Assembly: GCF_013177695.1 (NCBI RefSeq)
Contig: NZ_WOEY01000053.1
Span: forward strand, 1 to 64,000
Length of the DNA: 64,000 nucleotides
DNA from: Paraburkholderia solitsugae
GTDB lineage: Bacteria; Pseudomonadota; Gammaproteobacteria; Burkholderiales; Burkholderiaceae
Direction of reading: 5' to 3'
The notes beneath the pieces were generated by a model. It made no database searches and was not told the DNA's origin. It saw only the letters and a program-made list of their open reading frames with translations. Made by a program: the position numbers and the translations under genes. Shown piece by piece: positions 26,178 through 34,655 of the stretch (its first letter is position 1; each line of letters begins with the position of its first letter).

Positions 26178-26380
26178 TAGCTAGCTGCGCGGCCTGATTC
26201 GAGACATCGTTTCAGGCGCTGCGTCGGGCCATTGCGGCAACGGGCGAAAAAAAGACCGCCGCGTTGCCGCAACCCGCTCCCATCTCCAGACGATGGCAGT
26301 GGTAATCGGGAACACGCATGGCGAGAAGTCGCTTTCTGCAGTCGCGAATGGCTCCGTAACAGACGCTTACTCACGAACAA

Positions 26381-26749
26381 CTAATAATTCTGGGGCTGCA
26401 GTGACAGCTTGTTCGTGACCGATATCACGCCCGGCACGCTTTTGGCAACCTCCTCGGCTCTGCCAATCTGTGCATTGTCCGGCACCGAGCCCGTCAATGT
26501 GACTGCGCCACCGTGCGCACGCACGAAAATGTTCTCCACCTCGATGTCCCTCGTCTTGCTCAGCGCACGCCGCACGTCAGAACCGAGCTTGCGATCAGCC
26601 TTTTTAATGCTCGTCTGATTCGCTTTGCCAGACGCAGCAGAAGCCACAGTCGCCGAGGGCGCACTAGAGTCAGACTGAGCGTACGCACCCGACGCGAGCG
26701 CCAGACTCAGCACAAAGCCCAGCGCCTGAAATATCCTGATCACTTTCAT
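26381..26749 (-). CDS. Exported BON-domain protein
   Basis: 122 residues: a signal peptide (ALGFVLSLALASGAYA), a Ser/Ala-rich linker, and one BON domain (about 50-120) with DVRRALSKTRDIEVENIFVR and GGAVTLTGSVPDNAQIGRAE, ending in VPGVISVTNKL. BON domains are thought to bind membrane phospholipid or stabilise the envelope, as in OsmY. The ATG at 26749 follows AAGGAGAC. A single-gene unit between the YceI genes and the porin. Confidence 0.88.
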   Translation of the reverse strand: MKVIRIFQALGFVLSLALASGAYAQSDSSAPSATVASAASGKANQTSIKKADRKLGSDVRRALSKTRDIEVENIFVRAHGGAVTLTGSVPDNAQIGRAEEVAKSVPGVISVTNKLSLQPQNY

Positions 26750-26851
26750 AAAGTCTCCTTTCCCCGTTGAAACGACCGGGCATGTCGCTCTTTTCCGGCA
26801 ACGAGAATCGCGTTTCGAATAACCCTATCTTTGTCAGATAGGATGCCTCGT

Positions 26852-27952
26852 TCAGAATTGATGGCGTATGCCGGCCATCAAGCCTAGCTGGGTGCCTTTC
26901 TGCGCTGTGCCCAAGCCGTTGACACCCTGGATCTGCGCGCCGATCAGGTCGCCGCGATACAGCCCGTAGTTGCCTTCGATATAAACATCAGTACGCTTCG
27001 ACAGGTTGTAGTCCGCGAGCAACTCGAACTGCGAGGCCGTGCCGTCGAGCCGCGCGGTCTTGCCGGTCTGCAGCGTGCGCCAATAATTGAAGGAAAGCCG
27101 CATTGCCGAACTGAACGAGTGCACAGCGCCGAGGCTGAACATGCGGCGCGAACTGAAGTCGGTGAACTTCAACGCGGCAAGTACCGGCGCGGTAAACGGG
27201 CCGTTAAGATAAGACTGGAAGCCTGGGTCGAGCCGGTTTTCAAAGTAGCCCGCGTGGAACTGCGTGCTCTGCCACGTGTAGGAAGCACCCGCCGTCCACG
27301 CCTTCGAATGCGAACCGTTGGTCGAATCGCGCGAATCCATGTAGCCCGCGCCTGCAGTTACCGGCGCCGCCGGCATATAAGCGACGCCGACGGCCAGTTG
27401 CGAACCGTAAGACATGTGTCCCGGCACGTTCCCGAACGCGTACGAAGCCTGGCCGACCACGTCGGCGAGCTTGATCGTGTATTTCGCCATGTTGCTGGAC
27501 CAAAGGCCTCCGAGCATGGTGATTTCCGGCTGGAAGCTGAAATTGAACGGCACCCACGAATTCGATGCATAGGTCCGGTCGACTATGCTGGCGAGTACGT
27601 TGCTCTGACGCCCCATGGTAAGCGTGCCCAGAGTGGCGGACTTCAGACCGACGAATGCCGTGTTCCAGAACGGCAGAGCGGGATCGGACTGGCCATTGTT
27701 GAGATCGAAACGGTTCTCCAATCGGAAAATCGCCGCGTTGCCACCGCCCAGGTCCTCGGTTCCATTCACGCCAAAGCGGCTTTCCGACAGACCGCCGCCG
27801 CCCATTTGCACGGTCGAATCCCCAGCGCGATTGACGTGAGTCAGATACTGCACGCTGACATCGGTGAGTCCATACAAGGTCACGCTCGACTGCCCCATCG
27901 CGCTTCCCGCTCCCAATGCTGCAAGCGCTCCAGCAACGTAAATAGTTTTCAA
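26852..27952 (-). CDS. Gram-negative trimeric porin (Burkholderia type)
   Basis: 366 residues: a signal peptide (TIYVAGALAALGAGSAMG), QSSVTLYGLTDVSVQYL as first strand, the GGGGLSESRFGVNGTEDLGGG turn region typical of the family, and a C-terminal GIRHQF ending in the Phe needed for outer-membrane assembly. Forms a general diffusion pore for small solutes. The TTG at 27952 is chosen because GGAGACGA precedes it and it starts the signal peptide; the open frame to 28036 lacks this. The AT-rich region 27953-28183 carries the promoter. Confidence 0.9.
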   Translation of the reverse strand: MKTIYVAGALAALGAGSAMGQSSVTLYGLTDVSVQYLTHVNRAGDSTVQMGGGGLSESRFGVNGTEDLGGGNAAIFRLENRFDLNNGQSDPALPFWNTAFVGLKSATLGTLTMGRQSNVLASIVDRTYASNSWVPFNFSFQPEITMLGGLWSSNMAKYTIKLADVVGQASYAFGNVPGHMSYGSQLAVGVAYMPAAPVTAGAGYMDSRDSTNGSHSKAWTAGASYTWQSTQFHAGYFENRLDPGFQSYLNGPFTAPVLAALKFTDFSSRRMFSLGAVHSFSSAMRLSFNYWRTLQTGKTARLDGTASQFELLADYNLSKRTDVYIEGNYGLYRGDLIGAQIQGVNGLGTAQKGTQLGLMAGIRHQF

Positions 27953-28183
27953 ATCGTCTCCATTTTTATATAGTTCGGCGCCACGTGATAGCCGGGCGGT
28001 GTCGCCATCCCCGGCCGTGATCAACCGCCAGTTCATCAGCCCGCGCCACGATTAAAGCGGGTTTTACAAATTGATAGAATCACCTCGCAAAATAATAAGG
28101 ATACTTAATTAATAAAATAACAAACCTGCCATCACTTGCGATGACGCTGACATGGCCAGCGCACAAAACGGAACCCTTCCAGC

Positions 28184-28753
28184 TTATTTTCGTTCGAACA
28201 CCCCGCGAAGTTCTCCGTACGCGAGGACGTTGTCCTGAAGCACACGCAGCACATCGTCGCGCGTCATTCCTGACCCGAGGCCGGATTTTCTGGCCAACGC
28301 AAAAACTTGGAACACGTACGTGTGCGGTCCGTGCCCCGGCAACGCGCGCGGCCCCCCATAGCCCAGTTTCCGGAAGGTTGTCAGCCCCAATTCCCGTTGG
28401 GTCGAAAACGAACTGGCGTTGAGCGAGCTTTCCGCCATGCCCGATGCAGACGGCGGGATGCACGCGGCGACGAGATGGACAAACGGGCGGCGAAACGGTG
28501 CATCGGGATCTTCGATGTTCAGCACCAGTTCGACAGCGCGATCCGGCACGTTGCGCCATGCGAGAGGCGGCGAGACGTTATCGCCTACGCCCTCTCCCGC
28601 ATAGCGCAAAGGAATCACCGCACCGGGTCTGAACGCCGTGCTTGTCAGTTCGATGGTGGCCAGGCTGGAAGCGAGGCGCAGATCGCGATTGAGCAGGTGC
28701 TCTTCGCCGGCGTGCCGGCCACGCAAAAGACGACCCAGCAATCGGTCGATCAT
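28184..28753 (-). CDS. YbhB/YbcL-type PEBP-family protein
   Basis: 189 residues of the phosphatidylethanolamine-binding/Raf kinase inhibitor-like fold: LRYAGEGVGDNVSPPLAW, LVLNIEDPDAPF (the conserved DPDAP motif), FVHLVAACIPP, and GYGGPRALPGHGPHTYVFQV (GPxPP/G-H region). No signal peptide, so probably cytoplasmic. Bacterial members have no settled function. The ATG at 28753 follows GAGGCG; the frame is open to 28792. It is upstream of the porin gene on the same strand with 231 bp between. Confidence 0.85.
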   Translation of the reverse strand: MIDRLLGRLLRGRHAGEEHLLNRDLRLASSLATIELTSTAFRPGAVIPLRYAGEGVGDNVSPPLAWRNVPDRAVELVLNIEDPDAPFRRPFVHLVAACIPPSASGMAESSLNASSFSTQRELGLTTFRKLGYGGPRALPGHGPHTYVFQVFALARKSGLGSGMTRDDVLRVLQDNVLAYGELRGVFERK

Positions 28754-28839
28754 TGCGTGCGCCTCGTGAAGGAAAGCCTGGACGCGAGACAAAAAAATAG
28801 CGTTTGCATGATGTAATAGGACGGGTAACGCAAGACGAA

Positions 28840-28859
28840 CGGACCGTCGCTTCGGTCCG
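28840..28859. terminator. Short hairpin after the first MmgE/PrpD gene
   Basis: CGGACCG (28840-28846) pairs with CGGTCCG (28853-28859) around a 6-nt loop, 19 bp beyond the stop of the MmgE/PrpD gene (28878). There is only a weak T tract on the minus-strand side, so termination efficiency is uncertain. Confidence 0.4.
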
Positions 28860-28877
28860 ATTCAAAAAGGCGGTAGC

Positions 28878-30344
28878 TCATTCAAGCGGTGACTTTACTG
28901 GCTCAGCCAGCAGTCCGATCAGCTCGCGGACATCAGCCATCTTGTCGAGACCCACGACGGCGCGCTCGATCTCGTCACGGCGCGACACCGCGATCACGCC
29001 GTCAGTCAGTTGCCGGAACTTGTGAACAATCTCGTCGTTAGACACTTCAGGCAGCGCGTCGCCCTCCGGGTGCCGTAGCAGGAGCTCCCGACGCGGACGG
29101 TTGCGAAAATGAACCACGAGGCGAGTCGCACCACGCGCGGCCGGCCCGAGGGTGTCGAACGTCGCGTCGTGACGGACCGTGATTTTCCCGATCAGGTCCC
29201 ACACATCGTCGGCGTCGAGCCTTGGCGCAACAAACTGCTTCGTCAGCGCGACACCGTCAAGCACCGTCACGGCGACGGCATACGCCATGTTCATCTGCGC
29301 ACCGATCGAGGTGAGCGGCCGCTCGGCAACCCAGCCGCCGTGATGGAAGACGGCATGGCCCAGATCGATTTCAATACGCTCGATATCGTCACCGGTGAAC
29401 CCGGTCTCGCGCTTGAGCGCCTGGATGCCATCGATCGCCGCGAGCAGGCCACCCATTGCCGCATGACGTTTGATGATGATGCGCTGTGTTTCCCAACGCG
29501 TTCCCAGCTCGCTGCTGACCTGCGACGCATCCGGCGCATGACCTTCGCCAAAGGTCGACAGGAAACCGCCGTATTCCCGCTCGAACACGCGCTTGATGCC
29601 GGTATAACCGCCTGCCGCCAGGACCGCCGCATACAGACCGTTGCGCGATGCAAAGCCATGATGCATGCGCTTGGACATCGCCTCGAATTGTGCGGCCATC
29701 AGACCTGCGGACTGCGTGCCCGCAAGGCCTAGTGCATCCTCGAATTCCGCAGCGCCGAGCCCCATCAGCTTGCCTGCGGCAGCGGCCGACGCGTGCGTGC
29801 CGAACACGGACCCGGAATGCCAGCCACGCGAAAGCATCTGTGCGCCGTGCAACGCGAGGCCGACGCGCGGGCCGACCTCCAGACCGCACAGCATGGCGAG
29901 AAGAAATTCCTCGCCGCTCACCGGTCGCGACACCTGCTTTTCCGCGCAGGCAAACAGTGACGGCAGCACGATCGATGCGCTGTGAAGCGGCGCGAAGGGA
30001 TGGAAGTCGTCGAGTTCAAAACCCTGGATAAAGGTGCCGTTCAACAACGCCGCGGCGGACGCAGTGGTGCGCCGGCCCCAGCCGATGACCGTGCAAACCT
30101 GCCCGCCATCGAAGTCGGCGACGATACCAACCGCTGTGCGAGACCACGGCAGTTGCGCACCGACGAGCGCACATCCGATACCGTCCAGCATCAGGTAGCG
30201 TGCACGCTCGATCACATCGCCCGGAATGTCCTTCAGTTCGACGGCGGCCAGCCATTGCGCCAACTGACCGGTCGGACCGTCGGGATCGGTTGGAGCCGTT
30301 GAAGCAAGCTCAGCCGCCTCGGCGTCAAGAACACGTTTTTTCAT
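28878..30344 (-). CDS. MmgE/PrpD-family protein, cis-aconitate decarboxylase-like (copy 1)
   Basis: 488 residues of the MmgE/PrpD fold (2-methylcitrate dehydratases, cis-aconitate decarboxylases, iminodisuccinate epimerases). From memory it resembles fungal cis-aconitate decarboxylase (CadA) closely: YLMLDGIGCALVGAQLPWS, FIQGFELDDFHPFAPLHSAS, SRGWHSGSVFGTHASAAAAG, SKRMHHGFASRNGLYAAVL and a C-terminus ending EPVKSPLE. Histidines in LHSAS and GWHSG and the lysine in SKRMHH match active-site positions described for that family; a later histidine (His277 in the human enzyme) is not obvious. The ATG at 30344 lies in an AT-rich motif and lacks a Shine-Dalgarno site. Last gene of the lyase-LeuC-LeuD unit. 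Reaction unproven. Confidence 0.85.
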   Translation of the reverse strand: MKKRVLDAEAAELASTAPTDPDGPTGQLAQWLAAVELKDIPGDVIERARYLMLDGIGCALVGAQLPWSRTAVGIVADFDGGQVCTVIGWGRRTTASAAALLNGTFIQGFELDDFHPFAPLHSASIVLPSLFACAEKQVSRPVSGEEFLLAMLCGLEVGPRVGLALHGAQMLSRGWHSGSVFGTHASAAAAGKLMGLGAAEFEDALGLAGTQSAGLMAAQFEAMSKRMHHGFASRNGLYAAVLAAGGYTGIKRVFEREYGGFLSTFGEGHAPDASQVSSELGTRWETQRIIIKRHAAMGGLLAAIDGIQALKRETGFTGDDIERIEIDLGHAVFHHGGWVAERPLTSIGAQMNMAYAVAVTVLDGVALTKQFVAPRLDADDVWDLIGKITVRHDATFDTLGPAARGATRLVVHFRNRPRRELLLRHPEGDALPEVSNDEIVHKFRQLTDGVIAVSRRDEIERAVVGLDKMADVRELIGLLAEPVKSPLE

Positions 30345-30357
30345 ATGTCGTTATATT
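30345..30357. promoter_or_regulatory. Candidate GntR operator at the first MmgE/PrpD gene
   Basis: ATGTCGTTATATT differs by one base from 38657-38669 (ATGTTGTTATATT) and is closely related to the complement of the dyad near 33494-33506. All three sites are next to genes of the same catabolic cluster. Confidence 0.45.
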
Positions 30358-30408
30358 CATCATCGCCGCAAGGAGCGCGGCAGGTTGTCGTAGGCGCGAC
30401 ACCCGGGC

Positions 30409-30443
30409 GTAGAGGCAAATGACCCATGGATGCCGCAAGCATT
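30409..30443. other. Motif shared with 4023-4073 in the gap between the LeuD-like and MmgE/PrpD genes
   Basis: GTAGAGGCAAATG (30409-30421) and GATGCCGCAAGCATT (30429-30443) recur upstream of the diguanylate cyclase gene at 4023-4035 and 4059-4073 with a different spacer. This intergenic strip (30358-30455) has no gene. Function unknown. Confidence 0.35.
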
Positions 30444-30455
30444 TCAGCCGCCCCC

Positions 30456-31097
30456 TTAAGCCATGCCGCTGGTTCTCGCGAGCCTCGGTGCCAGCGCCCA
30501 CATCCATGGACGGTTCTCACTATCACGATGTTGCCAGGCCGCAATATCGGACTCGCGCAGCATCGTCTGACCAATCTCGTCGAGTCCCTGCAAAAGCGCG
30601 TTGCGGCGCAATAGCTCGATTTCGAACCGGAAGACCTGTCCCCGCGGCGCAGTAACCGTTTGCTGGTCGAGATCCACCGTCACGCTTTCTCCGCCGGCCG
30701 CGTCACGACTCAGCACGTCCAGTTCGGCAGCCGATAGCTGCACCGGCAGCAGTCCGTTCTGAAAGCAGTTGTTCCGGAAGATATCGCCGAAGCTTTCTGC
30801 GATCACGCAACGAATGCTGCTTCCCCATAATGCCGAGACGGCGCCCTCGCGCGACGATCCGCAGCCGAAGTTGGCGCCGGCAAGAAGAATTGGAGCATTT
30901 TTGAAGGCGGGCTGATTTAGCACGAACGCCGGTTCGTCACTTCCATCGTCCCGATAGCGCAGTGCCTCGAACGCATAAGGTCCCAATTGGCCGCTGGGCA
31001 CGCTGGTGAGTCGCTCTATCCGGATGATCAGGTCCGTGTCGACATTGGCGAGCATGAGAGGAGCCGCGGCCCCCGTTATCTTCGATACTTTTTCCAT
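30456..31097 (-). CDS. LeuD-like hydro-lyase small subunit
   Basis: 213 residues of the aconitase swivel domain: LANVDTDLIIRIERLT at the N-terminus and the hallmark GANFGCGSSREGAVSALWG with the substrate-carboxylate Ser/Arg. Partner of the LeuC-like subunit, whose stop is 2 bp upstream; together they would reversibly hydrate or isomerise a substrate such as a citraconate-, dimethylmaleate- or isopropylmalate-type acid. The ATG at 31097 is fixed by the two-base spacing; the frame running to 31295 is a shadow of the neighbour. No LeuA/LeuB genes are nearby and a catabolic lyase is, so leucine biosynthesis is unlikely. Confidence 0.88.
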   Translation of the reverse strand: MEKVSKITGAAAPLMLANVDTDLIIRIERLTSVPSGQLGPYAFEALRYRDDGSDEPAFVLNQPAFKNAPILLAGANFGCGSSREGAVSALWGSSIRCVIAESFGDIFRNNCFQNGLLPVQLSAAELDVLSRDAAGGESVTVDLDQQTVTAPRGQVFRFEIELLRRNALLQGLDEIGQTMLRESDIAAWQHRDSENRPWMWALAPRLARTSGMA

Positions 31098-31099
31098 CG

Positions 31100-32500
31100 C
31101 TACAGACTCCGAACATCGACAATGGCGCCCGCGACCGCAGCGGCCGCGGCCATAGCCGGGCTGGCCAGATGCGTACGCGCCCCCGGACCCTGACGGCCAA
31201 CGAAGTTGCGATTCGACGTGGACACGGCCCGCGCCTGCGGCGGCACCTGTTCGCCGTTTGCTGCCACGCACATGCTGCAGCCCGGTTCGCGCCACTCGAA
31301 GCCAGCGTCAAGGAATACGCGATCCAGTCCCTCTGCCACAGCTTCGCGCCTGACCGATTCAGATCCGGGCACGACCCACGCGGTTACACGATCCGCGACC
31401 TTGCGCCCGCGGATAACTGCTGCCGCCGCTCTGAGATCCGGCAGCCGCGAGTTCGCGCATGAGCCAATGAAGACCCAGTCGACCGTCGTGCCCGCGATCG
31501 GACGACCCGGCTCAAGACCCATATATCGGAGCGCTTCTTGCCAAGCCTCGCTCCGCCGGCTGTCAGGCACAGCGGCCGGATCGGGAATGACACCGTCGAT
31601 TCGCATCGCGTGCTCGGGGCTCGTTCCCCACGTCACGGTCGGCACGACTTCGTTCACGTCGAATGTGACCTCACGGTCGAAACACGCGTCCTCGTCGGAG
31701 GGCAACGTGCTCCAGTATGCGCGGGCACTGTCGAACAACGCGCCCGCGGGTGCGTACGCACGGCCCTGAAGCCATTCGCCTGTCTTCTCATCCGGCGCGA
31801 CCATGCCGATCTTCGCACCGAGTTCGATCGACAAGTTGCACAGCGTCAGGCGCTCTTCGATTTCGAGCGCGCGGATCGCGGGACCCGCATATTCGATTGC
31901 GTAGCCTGTGCCGGCGTCGGCACCGAGCTGCCCAATGACGTGCAGGATCAAATCCTTGGCGGTCACGCCTCGCGCGAGACGTCCATCGAACCACAGTCGC
32001 ATTGTTTTCGGACGGCGCTGCAATAGCGTTTGCGTCGCCAGCGCGTGCGTGACCTCGGACGACCCGACACCGAACGCGAGCGCACCCAGGCCGCCGTTGG
32101 TGCAGGTATGGCTGTCACCGCAAATCAGCGTCGCGCCTGGCTGGACGATGCCGAGTTCCGGCGCCATCACATGGACAATGCCCTGCCCGGGTTCGCCAAG
32201 ATCGAAGAGCCGGATGTTCGCCCTGGCTGCGAGCTGGCGCAAGCCGTGATACAGGCGCGCGCCCCCCGCGAAAGTCTCGCCCGTGCGACCAGGGGCGCTC
32301 GATACCGCGTGATCGGGCGTCGCGAAAGCCAGTTCCGGGTTGCGCACAGTGAGCTTGCGTTGAGCCAGTTCATAAAGGCCGGACGTACCGGACAGGTCAT
32401 GCAGCAAATGCCGGTCGATATGCAGCAGCGCCCAATCGCCACCCAGGTCCGAGACAACGTGGCTGTCCCAGATCTTGTCGAAAAGTGTCTTGCCTGTCAT
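31100..32500 (-). CDS. LeuC-like (aconitase-family) hydro-lyase large subunit
   Basis: 466 residues. Ligands of the [4Fe-4S] cluster are visible in FIGSCANSRL and EPGCSMC, with the substrate-binding block ICGDSHTCTNGGLGALAFG and GSSEVTHALATQTL. Expected to dehydrate and rehydrate a hydroxy-di- or tricarboxylate together with the LeuD-like subunit. The ATG at 32500 starts MTGKTLFDKIWDSHVV, the typical family start; it lies 10 bp after the lyase stop. Similar subunit pairs act as dimethylmaleate or citraconate hydratases in other organisms, a role that fits the neighbouring lyase better than leucine synthesis. Confidence 0.9.
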   Translation of the reverse strand: MTGKTLFDKIWDSHVVSDLGGDWALLHIDRHLLHDLSGTSGLYELAQRKLTVRNPELAFATPDHAVSSAPGRTGETFAGGARLYHGLRQLAARANIRLFDLGEPGQGIVHVMAPELGIVQPGATLICGDSHTCTNGGLGALAFGVGSSEVTHALATQTLLQRRPKTMRLWFDGRLARGVTAKDLILHVIGQLGADAGTGYAIEYAGPAIRALEIEERLTLCNLSIELGAKIGMVAPDEKTGEWLQGRAYAPAGALFDSARAYWSTLPSDEDACFDREVTFDVNEVVPTVTWGTSPEHAMRIDGVIPDPAAVPDSRRSEAWQEALRYMGLEPGRPIAGTTVDWVFIGSCANSRLPDLRAAAAVIRGRKVADRVTAWVVPGSESVRREAVAEGLDRVFLDAGFEWREPGCSMCVAANGEQVPPQARAVSTSNRNFVGRQGPGARTHLASPAMAAAAAVAGAIVDVRSL

Positions 32501-32510
32501 GACGGCTCCA

Positions 32511-33404
32511 TCAATCCGCACGCGACGGGTCACCGGCGACCGTGCTGTTGTCACGAAAGCGCGTACGCAGTTCGTCCCACTCACTCGAGCCCAGATTACG
32601 GAACCGCTCCGCCAGCGTAGCGGCGCCCGCCGATGCGGGCGGCGTATTGGTTTCCTTCAATTGCCGCAAGGTACGGATGCAGGTGTCGGTAACGTCGGCA
32701 ATAAGCAGGCTCGGCAGGATGGCGAGGCGGTAGCCGAACCGCTCAACCGTTGCCAGGTCCACGTCAGGCGTCTTGCCGCCACGCACGATGTTCAGCAGAC
32801 AGGGACCCTTGACGAGGCGCGGCACAGCGGCCATTTCATCAAGCGATTGCGTGGCTTCAAGGAAGATCATGTCTGCGCCGGCCTGGAGGGCCAGGTTAGC
32901 GCGTGTTACGGCCTCGTCCATGTCAGCGACGGCCCGTGAATCCGTGCGTGCGATCAGCAGGAAATCCGGATCGCGCCGCGCCGCTACGGCAGCGCGAATC
33001 TTCGCGATGAACTCCTCGCGCGAGATAACGTCTTTGCCGTCGAGGTGACCACAGCGCTTGGGCGAAACCTGATCTTCGATATGAATACCCGCCGCGCCGC
33101 TACGCTCGAATTCCCGCACGGTGCGAAACACATTCAGTTCCGTTCCGTAGCCGGTGTCGGCGTCGGCGATGACTGGCACGTCCACCGCATTCGACAGGAT
33201 GCCTGCGTTGTCGACCATCTCGCTCATCGTCAGCAAACCGTAGTCGGGATAACCGTAACGCGCCGCTGTCCCCGCTCCCGTCATGTATACAGCCGGAAAT
33301 CCCGCACGCTCCACCAATCTGGCGGTCAGGCCATCATAGGCGCCGGGCGCCACGACCAGTTCCTGCTTTGCGAGCAACGCCCGCAATTTTGCTGCTGCTG
33401 TCAT
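32511..33404 (-). CDS. Isocitrate lyase/PEP-mutase superfamily lyase (PrpB/dimethylmalate-lyase-like)
   Basis: 297-residue TIM-barrel lyase. Diagnostic blocks: VAPGAYDGLTARLVERAGF, the Mg-binding VIADADTGYG, the catalytic-cysteine motif PKRCGHLDGK, DFLLIARTDS and IFLEATQS. The cysteine in KRCGH marks lyases that split 2-methylisocitrate, isocitrate or 2,3-dimethylmalate by retro-Claisen or retro-aldol chemistry. The ATG at 33404 follows GGAGG. First gene of the operon lyase-LeuC-LeuD-(MmgE/PrpD), divergent from the GntR gene. Absence of PrpC argues against the ordinary methylcitrate cycle. Oxaloacetate hydrolase activity is an alternative. Confidence 0.88.
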   Translation of the reverse strand: MTAAAKLRALLAKQELVVAPGAYDGLTARLVERAGFPAVYMTGAGTAARYGYPDYGLLTMSEMVDNAGILSNAVDVPVIADADTGYGTELNVFRTVREFERSGAAGIHIEDQVSPKRCGHLDGKDVISREEFIAKIRAAVAARRDPDFLLIARTDSRAVADMDEAVTRANLALQAGADMIFLEATQSLDEMAAVPRLVKGPCLLNIVRGGKTPDVDLATVERFGYRLAILPSLLIADVTDTCIRTLRQLKETNTPPASAGAATLAERFRNLGSSEWDELRTRFRDNSTVAGDPSRAD

Positions 33405-33482
33405 CCAGCCTCCACTATTGTCTTTGCGATTCCGCTTGAATACACACCGCGTTCGATTCAGTTCGATGGCGGCGTTCTTATA

Positions 33483-33506
33483 TGTTATATATTTATAACA
33501 ACATGT
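33483..33506. promoter_or_regulatory. Divergent operator: AT-rich dyad between the lyase operon and the GntR gene
   Basis: TGTTATA (33483-33489), four bases, TATAACA (33494-33500): a perfect 18-bp dyad of the size bound by GntR dimers. The right arm extends to TATAACAACATGT (33494-33506), whose complement occurs exactly at 38655-38667 before the second MmgE/PrpD gene. The divergent region 33405-33652 otherwise contains only a possible TTGACA at 33582-33587. Confidence 0.6.
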
Positions 33507-33652
33507 CAATGAGTGATTGTCGGCGTGCTTGTGATGTGACCGAAACCGGAATGTCCGGGCGACTCCGATACGGTTGTACTGTTGACATAACATAAGACGG
33601 AAGATCAATTTCTACGCTATGATAGAAAGACTCTATAAACCTGCTCTAAACG

Positions 33653-34501
33653 ATGTTTACTCCGACTTCCCCGCAGCTCCCCCGGTCCCGCGGTACCTCA
33701 CTGCATCGCCAGATGTTCCTTGTATTGCGGGAGCGGATCATCACCGGCACGTATGCTGCGGGCAGCATGATTCCAAGGGAAGAAGATCTATGCACTGAGT
33801 TCGGCGTGTCGCGGATCACTGCGCGCCGGGCGTTGGCGGATCTCGAAGCGCTGGGTCTGGTGCAACGCCGTCAGGGCCTCGGCACCTTTGTGCCCACCGA
33901 CCTGCCGGTGGCCCGTCAAGCGGCCACACTCGGGTTCGTCGACGCCTTGCACAAGGCCGCCTCCGAGACCAAGGTGCAGGTTCTCAGCGTCAATCTGGAA
34001 ACGCCGCCCACGGCCATTGCGATCCAGTTGGAACTGGAGCCCTCTGACCGTGCGGTCCATGCGCTGCGGCTGCGCAAATCCGGAGATACGCCTCTGATGG
34101 TTTCCGAGGCGTGGATTCCCGAGCGCTACAGCAAATCGATCACCGCCGCCAGCCTGAAAAAGCGCGCCTTGTACGAGATCCTGATGAGTCACGGCGTGGA
34201 CTTCGGCCGCGTGATTCAGGAGGTAACTGCAGTCGCCGCAGACCCCACCTTTGCGCAATGGCTCGACACGGAAATTGGTATGCCGCTGCTCAGGACCACA
34301 CGCCTCGTGTACGACTCGAAACGTACGCCGGTCCAGCATCTGACCATCACTGTTTCGCCTGAGCGCAGCCGTCTCGTGACCGACATGTCCGCAGATTCCA
34401 TCAACACGCTGCGCACAGGCCAGGTCATACACGACGTGCAACACGAAGCGCCCAAAACTTCGAAGGAACGTGTATCAGGAACCGGCACGCGGCGCGGATA
34501 A
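33653..34501 (+). CDS. GntR-family (HutC/UTRA) regulator of the catabolic cluster
   Basis: 282 residues: winged helix (about 15-85; LHRQMFLVLRERIITGTY, FGVSRITARRALADLEALGL, RQGLGTFVP) and UTRA effector domain (about 100-255; SEAWIPERYSKSIT, YEILMSHGVDFGRVIQEVTA). Divergent from the lyase operon across a 248-bp region that contains the AT-rich dyad, so it most likely represses the cluster until a pathway intermediate binds. It is not a duplicate of the other GntR protein (16816), whose operator is unrelated. The ATG at 33653 gives the expected family start. Confidence 0.88.
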   Translation: MFTPTSPQLPRSRGTSLHRQMFLVLRERIITGTYAAGSMIPREEDLCTEFGVSRITARRALADLEALGLVQRRQGLGTFVPTDLPVARQAATLGFVDALHKAASETKVQVLSVNLETPPTAIAIQLELEPSDRAVHALRLRKSGDTPLMVSEAWIPERYSKSITAASLKKRALYEILMSHGVDFGRVIQEVTAVAADPTFAQWLDTEIGMPLLRTTRLVYDSKRTPVQHLTITVSPERSRLVTDMSADSINTLRTGQVIHDVQHEAPKTSKERVSGTGTRRG

Positions 34502-34542
34502 GCCGGCCTGCATGCACATGCACATTGCTCTTTGCACACGCA

Positions 34543-34605
34543 TCGTTATAGACCCACCTCGCCATCGCCGCCCTGGGTTTCGCTACTCAGGTCGTCAGCG
34601 ATGCG
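34543..34605. repeat. Direct repeat (left copy) flanking the exported hydrolase gene
   Basis: About 60 bp, TATAGACCCACCTCGCCATC through CTACTCAGGTCGTCAGCGAT, repeated with some mismatches at 35564-35620. The right copy overlaps the end of the MFS gene, so this copy looks like a relic of a second MFS 3' end. The rest of 34502-34655 holds nothing recognisable. Confidence 0.65.
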
Positions 34606-34655
34606 CGAACGCCGCCTGACAATCACTCCGATCACAGGCGGCGTATCGCGTTAAA

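Noticed and set aside
30456..32500. Leucine-biosynthesis leuCD
   Set aside because: No leuA or leuB nearby; the genes form an operon with a catabolic lyase and PrpD-like proteins under a GntR regulator, so a hydratase role in catabolism is preferred.
33582..33624. Promoter for the second GntR gene made of TTGACA (33582) and TATGAT (33619)
   Set aside because: The spacer of 31 bp is far too long for sigma-70; no suitable -10 was found at 16-18 bp.
33788..34444. 218-residue open frame on the minus strand
   Set aside because: Antisense shadow of the second GntR regulator gene.
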